Of a stretch of DNA of 64,000 bases, positions 14,201 through 25,005 are shown piece by piece. Under the pieces are notes generated by a model. That model was given only the letters and a program-made list of their open reading frames with translations, made no database searches and was not told the DNA's origin. Source of the stretch: Symsagittifera roscoffensis (taxonomy: Eukaryota; Xenacoelomorpha; Acoela; Convolutidae); contig NC_087064.1 in the NCBI RefSeq assembly GCF_963678635.1, positions 6,422,411 through 6,486,410 of the forward strand, written 5' to 3'. Each line of letters begins with the position of its first letter. Position 1 is the stretch's first letter. The translations under genes were made by a program, and so were the position numbers.

Positions 14201-17200
14201 GTAATCAATTCTGCTCTAGAAATAGAAACACTAAAGGTGGCGGCAGTAATGAGACAAAAATAAAAAAAACCTGCTGCTGTTTACCGAACCAGATGGCAAT
14301 GCACTTTCAGGTGGGTCTTTGTGCCAAAATATCTAAGAAATCTGTTAAATTCTCATTTGGTGCTATATACAAAAAAACCAAAGCTAACAAACTGATGTTC
14401 TTAGAAAAATTGGATCAATTCTTGACGACGGAAAGTCGGCCGTTTGTATTGTCTGGTAATTTTAAGACAGAAATTAAGGGAAGCAATTTCAGAATTACTT
14501 AAACACCATATCCTCAAATTATTTTTGAGATCACTAGTATTGGAGCAACGTGTGCCACAGAATAATTCGCAAACTTTTTTTTGATCACTTTATATTTCAG
14601 AATGTACCCATGCCTACTTCAAAAGTAATCAACTATGAAACACTAACTGACAATTAATATATCACAGTACAATGGAATATAAACGGTGAAAACTAAACAG
14701 ATGCAAGGCTCCGCTTCCCAAACACTAGCCAGAACTTGATAAGAAGCAGCTCTAGAAAGTGCAATAAAAAAAATTGAAAAACCTTGAATTAGCAAAAAAT
14801 CAGCCACGCACGCTCAATCAGCGACAAACACTGGAAAGTGGCACTAAAGTGTGAAAAAATCAGCAAAAATGTGACCAAAGATAAATAGACACAAATTTGC
14901 AAGTGATAGTTTTAGAAATATGAAAACTCGATCTCAGAGGAAAAACAGACACCGAACGGAAACGGAACCACCAGCATTAAGCGAGCTTTTAGTTTTTTCC
15001 GAGCGTCCACTAAGCCAACAACACGTGGTTACACGCCAACTGATCCGAAAACAAAAAATGCCAAAGAAAGATTTTGTCATAAAAAAACCAACCATTTTTA
15101 TGAAAATACAAAAACAGTCGAGAAACACAACAACTAGCTTTGAGCAAGCTTTTAGTAATTTCCGAGCGTCTATTAAGGCCACAACACGTGGTTAGATGCC
15201 AATTGATCCGAAAACAAAAAATGGTAACGGATCTGTGTCATAAAAAAACGTAAGCGATTATAAAGTTTGAACTTTAAGAGTTTTATACTACCAACCGACC
15301 TGATTCATTAAAAAAAATGATCAATTTCTACTTTTAAACCAATGCAAAATAAGTTCACTAAACCGACAAAACAAGAGCCGCAATAATTTAGGCCGAATAA
15401 AACTTCTAGGCGAAAAAATGTATATAAGAAAAAGCAGAAAATATTACAGTCAGGTATAATAATTTTGAAAACTACAGAATTACAGAAATTAATCAACGAC
15501 ACTTAAAACCACAATCAAAACTAGTTGCAGTGCAAAAAAACGTGATGTGGCAAAAAATGTGTAGGCAAAACAATTCAACTTCAGACACTGAAAAAACAAA
15601 GACCGGCCGGGATTCGAACCCCTTCTTTTTTTATTAGCCCCCGTCCTGCGCAGTGCAGCGCCAACCTTGAGGGAGGGGGAGATGTCATCCATTTTGCCGC
15701 AGCCGGTCCCACCTTGAGGAGGCGGATGACACTGGGACTCCTCCAGCCGTGATCGAAGCGGGATTCGAACGCATGACTCGAACCCCTGAAAAAGGTTGCA
15801 AATATGATGGGGCCTGGCAGTTGCCAAGGTTCAATAATAAAACAACATTAATTTCAATTACGAATGTGTAAGAAAGTTGTTCACTGGAAAAAAGACCTGT
15901 TCTCGATTCCAAGACACTCGTTCTTGCAAGTGTAAAGAAATCGAAAGTCAAACCACGAATCAGTGTATTTGAGCCTGAAAAACTTTTCCTGAAAAAAAGA
16001 CTATTTCTGATTTCAAGACGACTTTTCGTGAACTACGTTCATCGACTCTTAATCAGCTCCTCGCGAGAACAGTTATTACCGTTGTTGCCTCAAGCATGGA
16101 CGTTATCTCCGCGCTAATAGGCCAAATTGGTGCCTCTAACTACCGTTATTAACGTTATCAACAACCTTAATTACCGTTATTAACAACTCATTGCCTTTGT
16201 TGCCTCAAGCATGGACGTTATCCGCACTAACAGGCCAAATTGGTACCTCGAACTCGGCATACTATGCAAAAATAAATGAGATGAAAAACGCCTAAAAGTT
16301 TAGCATATTCGAATGAGCCAGCAGTTTTTTTCGGAAAATGATACGAAAAACTAAAAATATGAAAAACAATCAGCAAAAAATCTTTTAAAAAAAAACTTTT
16401 CTGCATTTATGAAGTTTGTTATTCCCAAATAGTTAAAATGGTCAAACGGCTTGCTGTTCAATAATAAGGCTGCTCGCTCGCTTTATATTGTTCCTAACCG
16501 CAATTTTTCCTCGACAATAGGGCACCTTTTTGAAAAATTTTTCGTTTCTTTCGAATCAGCGCTGAAAGGGCTTTTATATGATATAACACTCCAACCACTC
16601 CGATGATTATTTGTGGTAACTGCTTTTGTCCGATAAACATAATAAGTCTGCCTCCGCCAGTTCAATTTGCTCGAAATTAGACCAAAATTCAAAATCTTTA
16701 AACGGGTTTTTCTCGGCATTGAAAGGGCTTTAATAGTCGGAACAAAAAGCGTAGTCTTCAACTCGCTAAAAAGCATCGATTTTGCCAAAATAGCTTTCAG
16801 TTGGTGGGCGGGTAAATGAGAATGGGCGGGCTCAGTAAATTTTCTCTTTCTCTAAATAAAAGATGAAAATATTATGTCGCTAAGATGCTCAATTTCATTG
16901 TTAAAATTCTCAAAACTAATGATAAAAACGCCCTTGAAGGAATAAAAACGAACTTATTATCAAAATAAGCATTCAACTAGCTCTTTCAAGCTGACCTTTT
17001 GACCGTAATTCTAGTTAAATTACAATTCATTCATGTTACGTCAAATTCAAGACAATTCGAGAAAAGAATTGATCTTACCCTGGAAACTTAAATCATGCTG
17101 TTAGTGTCGTTAGATGACTAGCGCACAAAGATCCAATTTGTTAGATTGCTCTGATCAATCTGCACAAGCGTTTGAGAGACCACTGAAACAAAAACAACTG

Positions 17201-20200
17201 AATTTCAGATAACATAATCCGTAGCAAATAGCACTGATTGTTCCGCACACTTATTTCTTTACAACTGAATTCTCATTTTGCGGGAGAAAAAAGAACAAGA
17301 GATTTTTCAAAAATGAGTTTTGAGGCTTCAAAACGTTTCCCTTTTTTGCATGCACAATTTGAGATGAAATAAAATCCAATTTTCTTAATTATTTTTACTG
17401 AGATGTACCGAGTCGGATTTTTAATGTAATCTGCATTACTGTTAAATCTTAAAGTTTACTGAAAAATGGCTGACTTTTCGTTAGGGCTGCTAAATTTCAT
17501 TGATTTGATCAAAACATTGAATTACTGTTAGATTTGATTGATTATAATCGAGCGGACGGAACTCAGAAGGTTTATAACTCGTAGGTATAAGCAAATTAAG
17601 AAAAATTTAGAATACCTAAAATATTACTTCAATCAACATTATCGTTTCAACTCTTAAACTTTAAATTGCTGATCAAATTGTACTGGATTTAGTTAAACTA
17701 ATAGCAATAGTGCACGCTAGAGTACTCGCTGCAGATTCGCTGCTTTCAGATTTCGTCGGAATAATTGCGTTAAATTCACTTGTATTTTTTTTACCTCACA
17801 GGAAGTTTAAAAGCGAAGCGGTGTAAGCCAAAGCGCATGTGTTTAAGCCAGCAACAAAAAGAGTGCATACCTTTCAAATACTTTGTCACCACGTGACTAT
17901 TTGCCTCACCTTTTGGTGAATCATTAAGTCTTAAACTTAAACGCCCTAAACCACAAAATATCTCATTTATTCAGATTTGAAAAGTTTCCATTTGGTCATG
18001 CTCTCAATTTTAAGTATATGGCGAAACCACCTCAAACATCATACCTCAACCATCATAGGGGTGGGGTTGGATGGGTTTGGGGGATGAAAGGAGGAGGGAT
18101 GGGTGAGGGTGTAGCAGATATGCAATTCCGAATCCACTGACCTTCTGGCGAAAGAAGAGCAGAACGCTCCGATCCTTCCTGATTTTCGGCGCCATCCAGG
18201 GGAAGGTGGAAATTGTTCTTATCTGCAATCTCCCAACTGACGAAAATTTCATTTTCCTTCAAAGTCGAGCTGAATGCCAGATCTGGATTGCTGACGGATG
18301 ACGTCATGTTCTGCTTGGGAGTTCCGTCTAAGCATGTTCCCGAAAAATCTTGACTGTTACCTCTTTTGTGCCGCTTCAACGTTGGAATCGGCTGTGCACA
18401 GCTTTGATCGTTAGAGTCATTGTTGTCATCGTGGTCACCACTTGATGAACATTGACTACTTGCGCCTTTGTCACTCGATCTCCTGTCAACTGAATCACAG
18501 CGTCCTTTGTCATCGACATCATCGTAATCAGTTCCTAGTCCGTTTTCATTCGATATACTTTCAGATTCGTCTTCGTCAAGATCCAATTCTGGGTACAAAT
18601 ACGAGTCGGATTCCAAGAAATCCAAGTGATCCAAAACTGACTCCAGAGGGTCCGGGGTTCCACAGCTCAACTGAGTCGAGACAGTTCCTCCCATCTTAAC
18701 AGGGTTTATGTGCATGTGACTGGGTCCAGCGACAGACCTGGACGTGCTGGACAGAGAAGCGGCGTCTGACTTCATGGGGGAAACGGGGTAGCTGCTGAGA
18801 CAGTTCGCTCCAAATGAGAAACTGCGAGGGAACACTGGAAACAATCAGGCTTTTAAAACTGAACAAGGGATGAGTTTTTTGGCACAATATGGGTCAGCTC
18901 AAAATTAGATATGGAATTAGTGGAATAAACTAGCCATCTTTTTTGAGATTTGTCTGAAAAATCAGTAACTGCAATCAACTTGGCGAGAGAAAAAACAAGA
19001 CCCATTAAAAAGTTAACCTTCTAAAAAACTAAAAAGCTCTTTTTGTAACGCACGGCAATGAGAGGAAGCTTGTCCTAAGTTTCCAGTGAACATATCTTGT
19101 TCGTCCACTTTGCTCCTGGTAGACATCTCACTCGCTTTGCGAACACTGTGCTTGAACCACCCGTCAGAATCGGAGTAGGTCTCCGAGTTCTCAAAGTAGC
19201 TGTGACTCGTCTGATCCATCTCTGGTACCGGACGGTAACTCGGACATAGGCTTCCGCGGTGGTGGAGCGGCATCTCTTCGATTCTCGGTCGGACCCCAGT
19301 GTAATATGAGTCGTACATTCCGATGAGGTGATTAGCGGCTACTTTCACAGATCGAACAGCACTGTGTGACTCGTTTATGAACTTGAACAGCTGAAGGACA
19401 ACAGTTTCGTCTTCATGTTTGATCTCCTGGGTCGCTTTGTTGAGCCAGAGGATGCTGCAGCTGCGTTGGCGGGTGAGGCTGTGGAAGTTGCCGGAGATAA
19501 GGTAGCTTTCCGTCAACCACGTCCCGAAGATGTCATGAGGTTTATTGGACACTCTTGACTGCAGAGCAAACTCTAGCAAACCAAATACACATTTTTCAGG
19601 TAGGAAAAGACAAGTTTCCAATTCCCCAATTTTTTTTTCAAATGACCCAAAACATTAGTGTTTTCCACTCATTAAAAAACTGCATTCAACCACTAAAACG
19701 AAGCGCAGCTTCGCAAAAGCTTGCAATGCAACAAAAATGAAGAAACACAACATAGATAATAGAAAAGAGACGGAAATCGAAAATGATGCAGCAAACTTAA
19801 CTTGATAAAATTGCTTGAAAAAGCCTAAAAAGTACTAAATTTACACATTGTTGTCTCGGATGATGCACATAAAAAATCCCATACTTCGTAAAGCGAGCCA
19901 ATAAAAACCACGCCAGATAAACATAGCCAACAGACATAGGAAAAGATTCAATGAACGCAAGTGAACAAAAAACAAATCTCAGAGAAAAAAAGACGCCCAT
20001 AAAGCTCTTTGTCTTTCTAGATCAAATTATCATTAGAAAATTTTTGAAAAAATTAACCTTATTCGAGAAAACTGGATCACTAAGTAAAAATTATTTTCGA
20101 TGGGAAGTCTGAAAACTAAATTCCTCTTTCAAAACTAGAAGTTGATCACGTTTTTAGAGAATTTTAACCTTTTCTTGTCCAATAGTGGAGTTTGCCTTTC

Positions 20201-23200
20201 TGTTCACAAAGAAAATGAAATGAACTAAAAAACAAACCAGAAATCAAACAGCGAAAAAGTAAATTTGAGCCCGAACAAACTTCAAGGATTTTCCTGAAAA
20301 AAATCATCGCGACCTAAATTGAACTCTGCCTATTTTCTACCTTTACGATCTTATTTTAGTTAAATTTTCAGGGTTTTATTTAATTTTCTTACGGGAAAAA
20401 ATCTAGTTCTCGATTACAAGTACACTTGTTCTCGCAAGTGAAAAAAGTTGGAATCGAAAAATGATTATTTATATTGAAGCAATTTTAAAATCATGCGGAA
20501 ACTTAAACACACAAAACAAACCTTTGAGATTGAAGACTGCTATCTCCCCTGAAGTGCTCTGGTATCCAAAGTGAACTCCCGACACCAACAGAAGAGTGTC
20601 GGTGTCATTGAACTGGGACAGCTGAGTATACTGCCACGTGTACTTCTTCATGTTGGCACTGTGCTTCAAAGTACAGCTTCCAGAAAGACCAGAAGATGAT
20701 GAAGAGCCAGATACGATGCTGTTGTTCTGCCATACCTGAACACGAACAAGATTCTATATTTCTCAGAAACTAGCACAGATCAATCGTGGGTTTTGGAGTG
20801 TTTTCGATTATGCGACCAAAAATTACCAAATTGTTCATTGAGCTTCTGCTCTTAAAGAAAACCCTGAGTTTCTTTCACTAGAATTAAGTTCAGCAAATCT
20901 GGAAGAAAACAGTTGAGGAAAGCGTCAGCTAAAAATCAAGATATTAATTTTCCAATTCTTCTAGAACACATTGACCTAAGCATCAGAAAGATTCGGGCTA
21001 CAGAAACTCCGTTCATTTCTTTATAATAACTATAAAACGCAACGAATAACAACAAAAATGAAATTTCGGTCAGAAAATCGTGATCTAAAGTTTACCAGTA
21101 ATTTTGCTAAAATCTCTAAACCAAACAATTTGAATGTCCATCAATAACATTTGTGGATATCAAAAAAATTAACCATCGCATGCTAAAAACTGAGATAGAA
21201 ACACAGAGGCAAAGCTGCACTTGGAAAACACAAGCAAAAAAAAACAATGAGTAGCTTTGAAAGGGTCAAAAAAGGAAAAAGAGGAATAAACATAAAAATA
21301 AAAAATAAAGTTTCGTAATGAGAAATATAAATGACCGCTACAGAATTCGAACCTCTGTCTTCGGAAACCTGTGCACTATAGTCGACTGCCGCACAGGACT
21401 GTACTACAGTAGTCACACACAAAATGGAGAATAGGTGCAGTTAAACTGCCAATATGCAGCAAAAAAGCCACAAACAAGCTACGTTGCGAGCTACGTTGGA
21501 AAATGTAGAGTTGGTAATTTGACACTACCTTCGATTGGGCAGAAAGAAAAACCTGAAAAATAAAACTTCAAGCACAGAGGCTTCCAGAATGAATTGCTGT
21601 GAACAAAAAACATGCCCAAACAATAGAATGCAAAGCAGCATCGGAACAAAATTAACCAAGCGGTGACAAAAAGCCGAAAATACCTGAGCAGAAACTCTTG
21701 AAGCCGAAACTTTTTAATTCAAAACTAATTAAAAAGTTATGCGTCCCCTTCCCCTCATAGCACACACAGGCACACAAGAAAATCCTGGTCAGATTCGAAG
21801 CCAGTATCGCAAGGGTAAAAACTCAAATACAAGATTGTTAAACAATTTTAAAGATAAAGAACCCTAAATTAACTATGGAACACTATAAAGTTAGCCCAGT
21901 TACATGAACCTTATCAAATATGAAGTTAATAAGCAATGATAAGATAGCAGGATCACAATAAAAAGTAGACGATAAAAAGACTCATATTTTTCCGAAAACT
22001 TCCTATATGAAAACAATACGCTGAGGTATCACCTTGAAATAGGGCTCTTTTCCAGTCCCCACCTTTTGATATTTTCTGAAACTCAATTTATGAAATTCTA
22101 TTTAAAATTAATTTTTCATATCATAAACTGTGTTAAAAACACGTCAGCGTGAACAAATTTTTAAAGCATTTATATTATGCAAAATATGCCGTGTGAACAA
22201 TTTTTGAACAGTTTTAATTTGCAATTTTACGAGGGGGTGGAAAACTTGAGAGCCAAAAAATAGTTACCTGGTACTGGAATAATTTCATGATTGAATCAAA
22301 AACACAGCAAAAGTAGTAGCTTGATAACAAGCAAGGTTTGAAAAGTGTTGAAAGTTGAGGATCTGTTTCCTTCCCATCACCCACAAACCTTGCATAAGCA
22401 AAAATAATTTGGCTCAGCGAGTGCTTTTACAAGGTTAGGCATGAAAACCAAAAAACCAAATATGTTTGAAAGCGCATGATTAGTACGTTTGCCATTTTAT
22501 TTAAATTGGACAAATTGACCCGGCTGTTTCCGCCCCCCCTACATTTGATTTTCATTTTTGAAAACCTTGTTTTAAGTTGAGAACGTAATGAAATTTTGCA
22601 TGATGAACAACTATTGTGAACAGTTTTGTTCTTCATACTTTACACCCTAACCTGATGCAGTAAGCCATAACAACACATTAGACAACTGAGAAAATAGAAA
22701 ATTTGAATGTGAGGGGGTTGAGTGCAAAAGAGCCATTGAACCCAAAAAAAAAGCTGACAACAACTGTTTCCTCCCCCCCCCCCCCCACCCGCAAATTTTT
22801 ACATGTAAATTTGTTGACCACATTGTCCGATTGTTATGAAAATTGACATATAGACTAATAAGGCCAGGACAAACATATTTTGTCTTCATACTCAACCTCG
22901 TAAAACCACTCGTCACCCTAATATATTAAAGCTCGTGAGGTAGGGGGGGGGGGGGAACCACTTGGAAAAAGGGCCAACAAAAATTGGGACGAAATTCATA
23001 AAACTGACATTAAAAAATGAATTTATTTCTAATATGTTTTTCGGCTGTAGACCAAAAACTACAGCTGCTAAAAGTGCAACGTGACGTGAACTGGATTTCT
23101 TAAAACTGGAGATCCAGTGAGCAAAATTATTTACGAAAAAAGAGTCCAATACCCAGTTGCAATAAATACCCTTGCTCATAGCAAGGGTAAAAATTATAAA

Positions 23201-24935
23201 ACATCAGTTTTGGCAGGTGTCAAAAAAACCGCGTTTTTCCCCGATAACTTTTTCAGATGTAACTTGGCAGCAAAAGCGCAAACCTTTACAGAAGAGAAAT
23301 TCAAAAATGAAATCAATCTTAAGGCTAAAATTGTACTAGTAACCAAAAATTCGGTGATTCTAATTTCAATCGTTTGAATAATTCACTGCGACTTAAAAAA
23401 GAAAAAAAACGTGCCAAGCAAGAAACGTGGCTCCATCGGATATGCTCGCACAAAGTTTTACCGACACGTGCTATAAGATTTTACCGCTTTGGTTGCACGA
23501 TGAAAAATAGTTACCTGGTACTGGAATAATTTCACGATTGAATCAAAAACATAGCAAAAGTAGTAGCTTGATAACAAGCAAGGTTTAAAAAGTGTTGAAA
23601 GTTGAGGATCTGTTTCCTTCCCCTCACCCACAAACCTTGCATAAGCAAAAATAATTTGGTTTAGCGAGTGCTTTTACAAGGTTAAGCATGAAAACCAAAT
23701 TATGTTTGAAAGAGCATGATTAGTACGTTTGCCATTTTATTTAAATTGGACAAATTGACCAGGCTGTTTTCCACCCCCCCCCCCACATTTGAATTTCAGT
23801 TTTGAAAACCTGGTTTTAAGTTGAGAATGTAATGAAATTTTGCTTGGTGAACAACTATTGAGAACAGTTTTGGTTTTGTTCTTCATACTTTACACCGTAA
23901 CCTGATGCAGTAAGCCATAACAACACATTAGACAACTGAAAAAATGGAAAAGTTGAAATGTGAGGGGGTTGAGTGCAAAAGAGCCATTGAACCCAAAAAA
24001 AGGCTGACAACAACTTTTTCCTTCCCCCCCCCCCCCCCACCCGCAAATTTTTACATGTAAATTTGTTGACCACATTGTCCGATTGTTATGAAAATTGACA
24101 TATAGACTAATAAGGCCACGACAAACATATTTTGTCTTCATACTCAACCTCGTAAAACCACTCGTTACACTAATATATTGAAGCTCGTCGTGCTCGTGTG
24201 AGGTGGGGGGGGGGATAGGGGAGGAGGAAAAAGAGCCCAACTGAGCATTTACTCTGATGAATCCGTCCTTGGAACAAGTGGAGAACATCTTTCCATTATT
24301 GGAGAAAGAGACGTGGTTCACTTGGTCCGAGTGGTCCCTCAGCACTTCCGCTTCCACGAGCGGACACCGCGTGAACAGCCGAATGAACTCGCCCAGCCAC
24401 GACACGCCTCCAGGCGCCATCGCGATTGCACGATCGATCTACACAAACATCATCGCGATCACACCATCTGTTCAAAATCATTATTCGTTTTTATACGATC
24501 ATAGATTTTTAATTTTATTTGTTAAATATTCTAACTGTAACCGTTAGAATTTTAACATAGAAAAAAAACCAATGATAGTTTCTCCATTTTATAAGAAGAG
24601 CGGCGGCCAAATGACTAAGATCTCTGTTAATCAGTTACTTTGATATCACTTTACTATGTTACTTAATCAAAAGACTTCTTACATTTTTTAATGTTTGCAA
24701 ATATTACCATAGTGGAATTTTTTTGACGACTTAGGAGGAATTGAAGTGATTTATCTCACCCGCCAGTAGTGGTAGAAGTGGTGTTTCCACAGCATGTCAT
24801 CATTGGCCACTCTGTTCCAGATCATGCAGACGGAGGAGCAGCTGACGACGTCTCGGAAGGACACGTGCAACATCACCTGGTACATTACTGACTCCGGCAG
24901 TTGCAGCCACAGATCAGCGGCCACACTGGGCACCA
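5037..24935 (-). CDS. FBXW5: F-box/WD-repeat protein 5 ortholog, eight exons, C-terminus outside the window
   Basis: FBXW5 proteins are substrate receptors of cullin-RING E3 ligases (SCF, and DDB1-CUL4 in mammals). Exons on the minus strand, in order, are 24935-24760, 24438-24253, 20735-20522, 19572-19018, 18834-18142, 6541-6267, 6054-5855 and 5255-5037. All junctions are GT/AG and all phases agree. The first exon holds an F-box (LPESVMYQVML...SSVCMIWNRV). WD blades follow (DHSDQVNHVSFSNNGKMFSTCSKDGFIRVW; YTQLSQFNDTDTLLLVSG), then the family's HVISFNGHIVGYALSPDHR and LFLFLDVSQNFVAS regions. Against my memory of vertebrate FBXW5 it is colinear throughout. A long acidic Ser/Asp/Asn-rich insert sits mid-protein. 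The final WD repeat (about 60-75 residues) is not in 1-5036, so the gene runs off the left edge. Its introns, up to 11.6 kb, are filled with repeats. Confidence 0.9.
5506..5580 (-). repeat. 75-nt tRNA-like sequence, tRNA-Lys(CUU)-like anticodon loop
   Basis: On the minus strand GTCAAGC and GTCAGGC-type ends give a 6/7 acceptor stem. A GGGATCGATTCCG B-box-like arm is present, and the anticodon loop GACTCTTAG resembles that of tRNA-Lys(CUU). The anticodon stem is only partly paired, so it is probably a tRNA-derived SINE head in an FBXW5 intron. Confidence 0.5.
5855..6054 (-). CDS. FBXW5: FBXW5 exon: conserved C-terminal WD region, part 1
   Basis: Acceptor TTTTAG precedes PLYLLFTLGSRAFIPDQLG; donor CACAG|GTGGGA follows DHVISFNGHIVGYALSPDH. 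This is the most conserved FBXW5 signature in the window. Confidence 0.92.
6267..6541 (-). CDS. FBXW5: FBXW5 exon: variable linker
   Basis: 275 bp, acceptor TTTCAG, donor GAG|GTGAGT. The reading frame fits the exons on either side. It encodes a Ser/Gly/Glu-rich stretch (SEDADSNFGEGGCRSG) ending PSFVIRE. The call rests on splice signals and phase more than on conservation, and 11.6 kb of repeat-filled intron separates it from the previous exon. Confidence 0.75.
6848..7279. mobile_element. hAT-type MITE, 432 bp, perfect 8-bp target duplication
   Basis: The left end CAGGGGCGGATTTAGG is matched in inverse by the right end CCTAGATCCGCCCCTG. The 8-bp sequence CATGACTA directly flanks both ends (6840-6847 and 7280-7287). 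An 8-bp duplication with CAGGGGCGG termini is typical of hAT-superfamily non-autonomous elements. The interior has G/C and A homopolymer runs and no transposase. It lies in the FBXW5 intron between 6541 and 18142. Confidence 0.9.
7485..7600 (+). repeat. partial copy of the ~400-bp dispersed repeat
   Basis: It starts with 'atagccaacattcaattg' and keeps the downstream 'taagctcttcgattttcaag' block of the family described at 1380-2520. It stops just before the LINE array. Confidence 0.5.
7626..9600 (+). pseudogene. LINE array 1, copy 1 (ORF1 coiled coil joined to RT, EN deleted)
   Basis: Non-LTR retrotransposon remains. 7626-8205 matches the coiled-coil ORF1 part of copy 2; 8208-9600 matches its RT part. 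The endonuclease-coding block (about 10170-11640 in copy 2) is missing, so the junction near 8205 is a deletion. RT traces include PLFTIYINAL-like and 'KKAFNTIDHEKL'-like motifs broken by stops. Reading frames are destroyed throughout. Confidence 0.75.
9607..13110 (+). pseudogene. LINE array 1, copy 2 (ORF1, EN, RT; decayed)
   Basis: The longest copy. 9652-9960 encodes 102 residues of a coiled-coil ORF1 piece (LQFEKEKLLVWSKIVNLENK). 10317-11120 holds apurinic-type endonuclease remnants: the ICLTE-like motif near 10615 and 'FVLSGNFKTE' near 10930, matching the family's 'GDFN' block. 12281-13000 holds RT remnants (SYLELPCLNKI, 'LKKAFNTIDHEKL', 'GSILIPLLFTIYINAL'). Order ORF1-EN-RT fits Jockey/CR1/L2-type LINEs; the exact clade is not resolved. 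Confidence 0.75.
13112..14915 (+). pseudogene. LINE array 1, copy 3 (ORF1 and EN, RT missing)
   Basis: Parallel to 9607-11370 with high similarity. It includes the 107-codon piece at 13719-14042 (LFRKPKNVNSILIDWSTQPK) and endonuclease pieces at 14293-14502 (LEKLDQFLTTESRPFVLSGN). Similarity to copy 2 stops near 14900, so the RT part is absent. Confidence 0.75.
14965..15255. repeat. ~165-bp tandem duplication
   Basis: The block around 'gagcttttagttttttccgag' and 'acacgtggtt' at 14980-15090 recurs at 15143-15250. Both end with 'tgatccgaaaacaaaaaatg' and 'gtcataaaaaaac'. Confidence 0.7.
15601..15666 (-). repeat. tRNA-like (SINE head) sequence
   Basis: Minus strand GGTTGGC...GCCGGTC can pair as an acceptor stem with wobbles, and GGGGTTCGAATCCCG is a strong B-box/T-arm. 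A second B-box-like GGATTCGAACGC with adjacent GACTCGAACCCC lies at 15758-15786, so two SINE pieces may be joined. Confidence 0.5.
16083..16250. repeat. ~116-bp direct repeat pair
   Basis: 'gttgcctcaagcatggacg' occurs at 16084 and 16200, each followed by 'ttatc', 'aggccaaattgg' and a 'cctc' block. Between them are TTACCGTTATTAAC-type repeats. Confidence 0.7.
16261..18141. other. FBXW5 intron stretch, no gene seen
   Basis: AT-rich DNA. A 101-codon minus-strand frame at 16483-16788 shows no family motif and no splice context; I regard it as chance. Confidence 0.5.
18142..18834 (-). CDS. FBXW5: FBXW5 large exon, low-complexity acidic insert
   Basis: 693 bp (231 codon equivalents), acceptor TTTCCAG, donor GAAG|GTCAGT. 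It is rich in Ser, Asp and Asn (ELDLDEDESESISNENG, DHDDNNDSNDQS) and predicted disordered. It falls between conserved WD blocks, where vertebrate FBXW5 has a shorter variable linker, so it is a lineage-specific expansion of that linker. Confidence 0.85.
19018..19572 (-). CDS. FBXW5: FBXW5 exon: NKPHDIFGTWLTESYLISGN region
   Basis: 555 bp, acceptor TTTGCTAG, donor GAAG|GTTAAC. It matches the family segment 'SRVRNKPYDVFGCWLTETSLISGN' and the following SCSILWLNKA, then runs into a less conserved Ser/Tyr/Glu-rich region (SETYSDSDGWF). Confidence 0.9.
19918..20320 (+). repeat. copy of the ~400-bp dispersed repeat
   Basis: Begins 'acatagccaacagaca' and carries the full set of blocks, including 'tcgagaaaactggatcac' and 'gaagttgatcacgttttt'. 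It is the best preserved copy together with the one at 32704. Confidence 0.7.
20522..20735 (-). CDS. FBXW5: FBXW5 exon: second WD region
   Basis: It starts in phase 0 (VWQNNSIVSGS) and contains WQYTQLSQFNDTDTLLLVSG and SGEIAVFNLK. The donor is AAAG|GTTTGT after one base of the next codon. The VSGSSSSSGLSGS stretch is a short serine-rich insert absent from my recollection of vertebrate FBXW5. Confidence 0.9.
20736..22258. other. FBXW5 intron stretch
   Basis: AT-rich. It contains the tRNA-like element at 21333-21414 and a truncated relative near 21787-21820 ('cctggtcagattcgaagcc'). No coding exon is supported. Confidence 0.5.
21333..21414 (-). repeat. 82-nt tRNA-like sequence
   Basis: On the minus strand GACTACT and AGCGGTC ends pair at six of seven positions. 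The T-arm-like AGAGGTTCGAATTCT fits the B-box consensus. The length suits a tRNA with an enlarged variable arm. It lies inside a repeat-rich intron. Confidence 0.45.
22259..22935. repeat. segmental duplication, copy A
   Basis: Matches 23508-24190 in the same orientation, offset about 1,247 bp, with small differences. Both contain long C and G homopolymer runs (22771-22785 and 22944-22955 here). The second copy abuts the WD-blade exon ending at 24253. Confidence 0.85.
23508..24190. repeat. segmental duplication, copy B
   Basis: Partner of 22259-22935. It begins 'tagttacctggtactggaa' and ends near 'aagctcgtcgtgctcg', about 60 bp from an FBXW5 exon. C and G runs (near 24027 and 24204) differ in length from copy A, as expected for homopolymers. 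Confidence 0.85.
24253..24438 (-). CDS. FBXW5: FBXW5 exon: F-box/WD linker and first WD blade
   Basis: 62 codons in phase 0 at both ends. Acceptor GTGTAG precedes IDRAIAMAPGGVSWLGEF; donor AGA|GTAAAT follows SKDGFIR. The blade HSDQVNHVSFSNNGKMFSTCSKDGFIR matches the first FBXW5 WD repeat. Confidence 0.9.
24760..24935 (-). CDS. FBXW5: FBXW5 exon with F-box; start codon possibly split by an intron
   Basis: An acceptor (TTTCAG) precedes 24935 and a donor (GG|GTGAGA) follows 24760. The exon begins TG-GTG-CCC, so an upstream exon ending in A would create ATG exactly across the junction; alternatively coding sequence continues upstream. It encodes the F-box helices (VAADLWLQLPESVMYQV..., NRVANDDMLWKHHFYHYW). 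The exon ends in phase 0. Confidence 0.85.
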
Positions 24936-24944
24936 CTGAAACAT

Positions 24945-25005
24945 AGCCAACAGACAGCTGGAAAAGAGTAATGAACGCAAAGAAACTGACTTGTTTTTTA
25001 AAAAA
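24945..25005 (+). repeat. 5' part of the ~400-bp dispersed repeat
   Basis: 'aacatagccaacagacagctg' (24949 onward) begins directly next to the acceptor of the F-box exon at 24935. A 3' part of the same family lies at 25735-25905, so one copy may have been split by intervening sequence. Confidence 0.55.
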
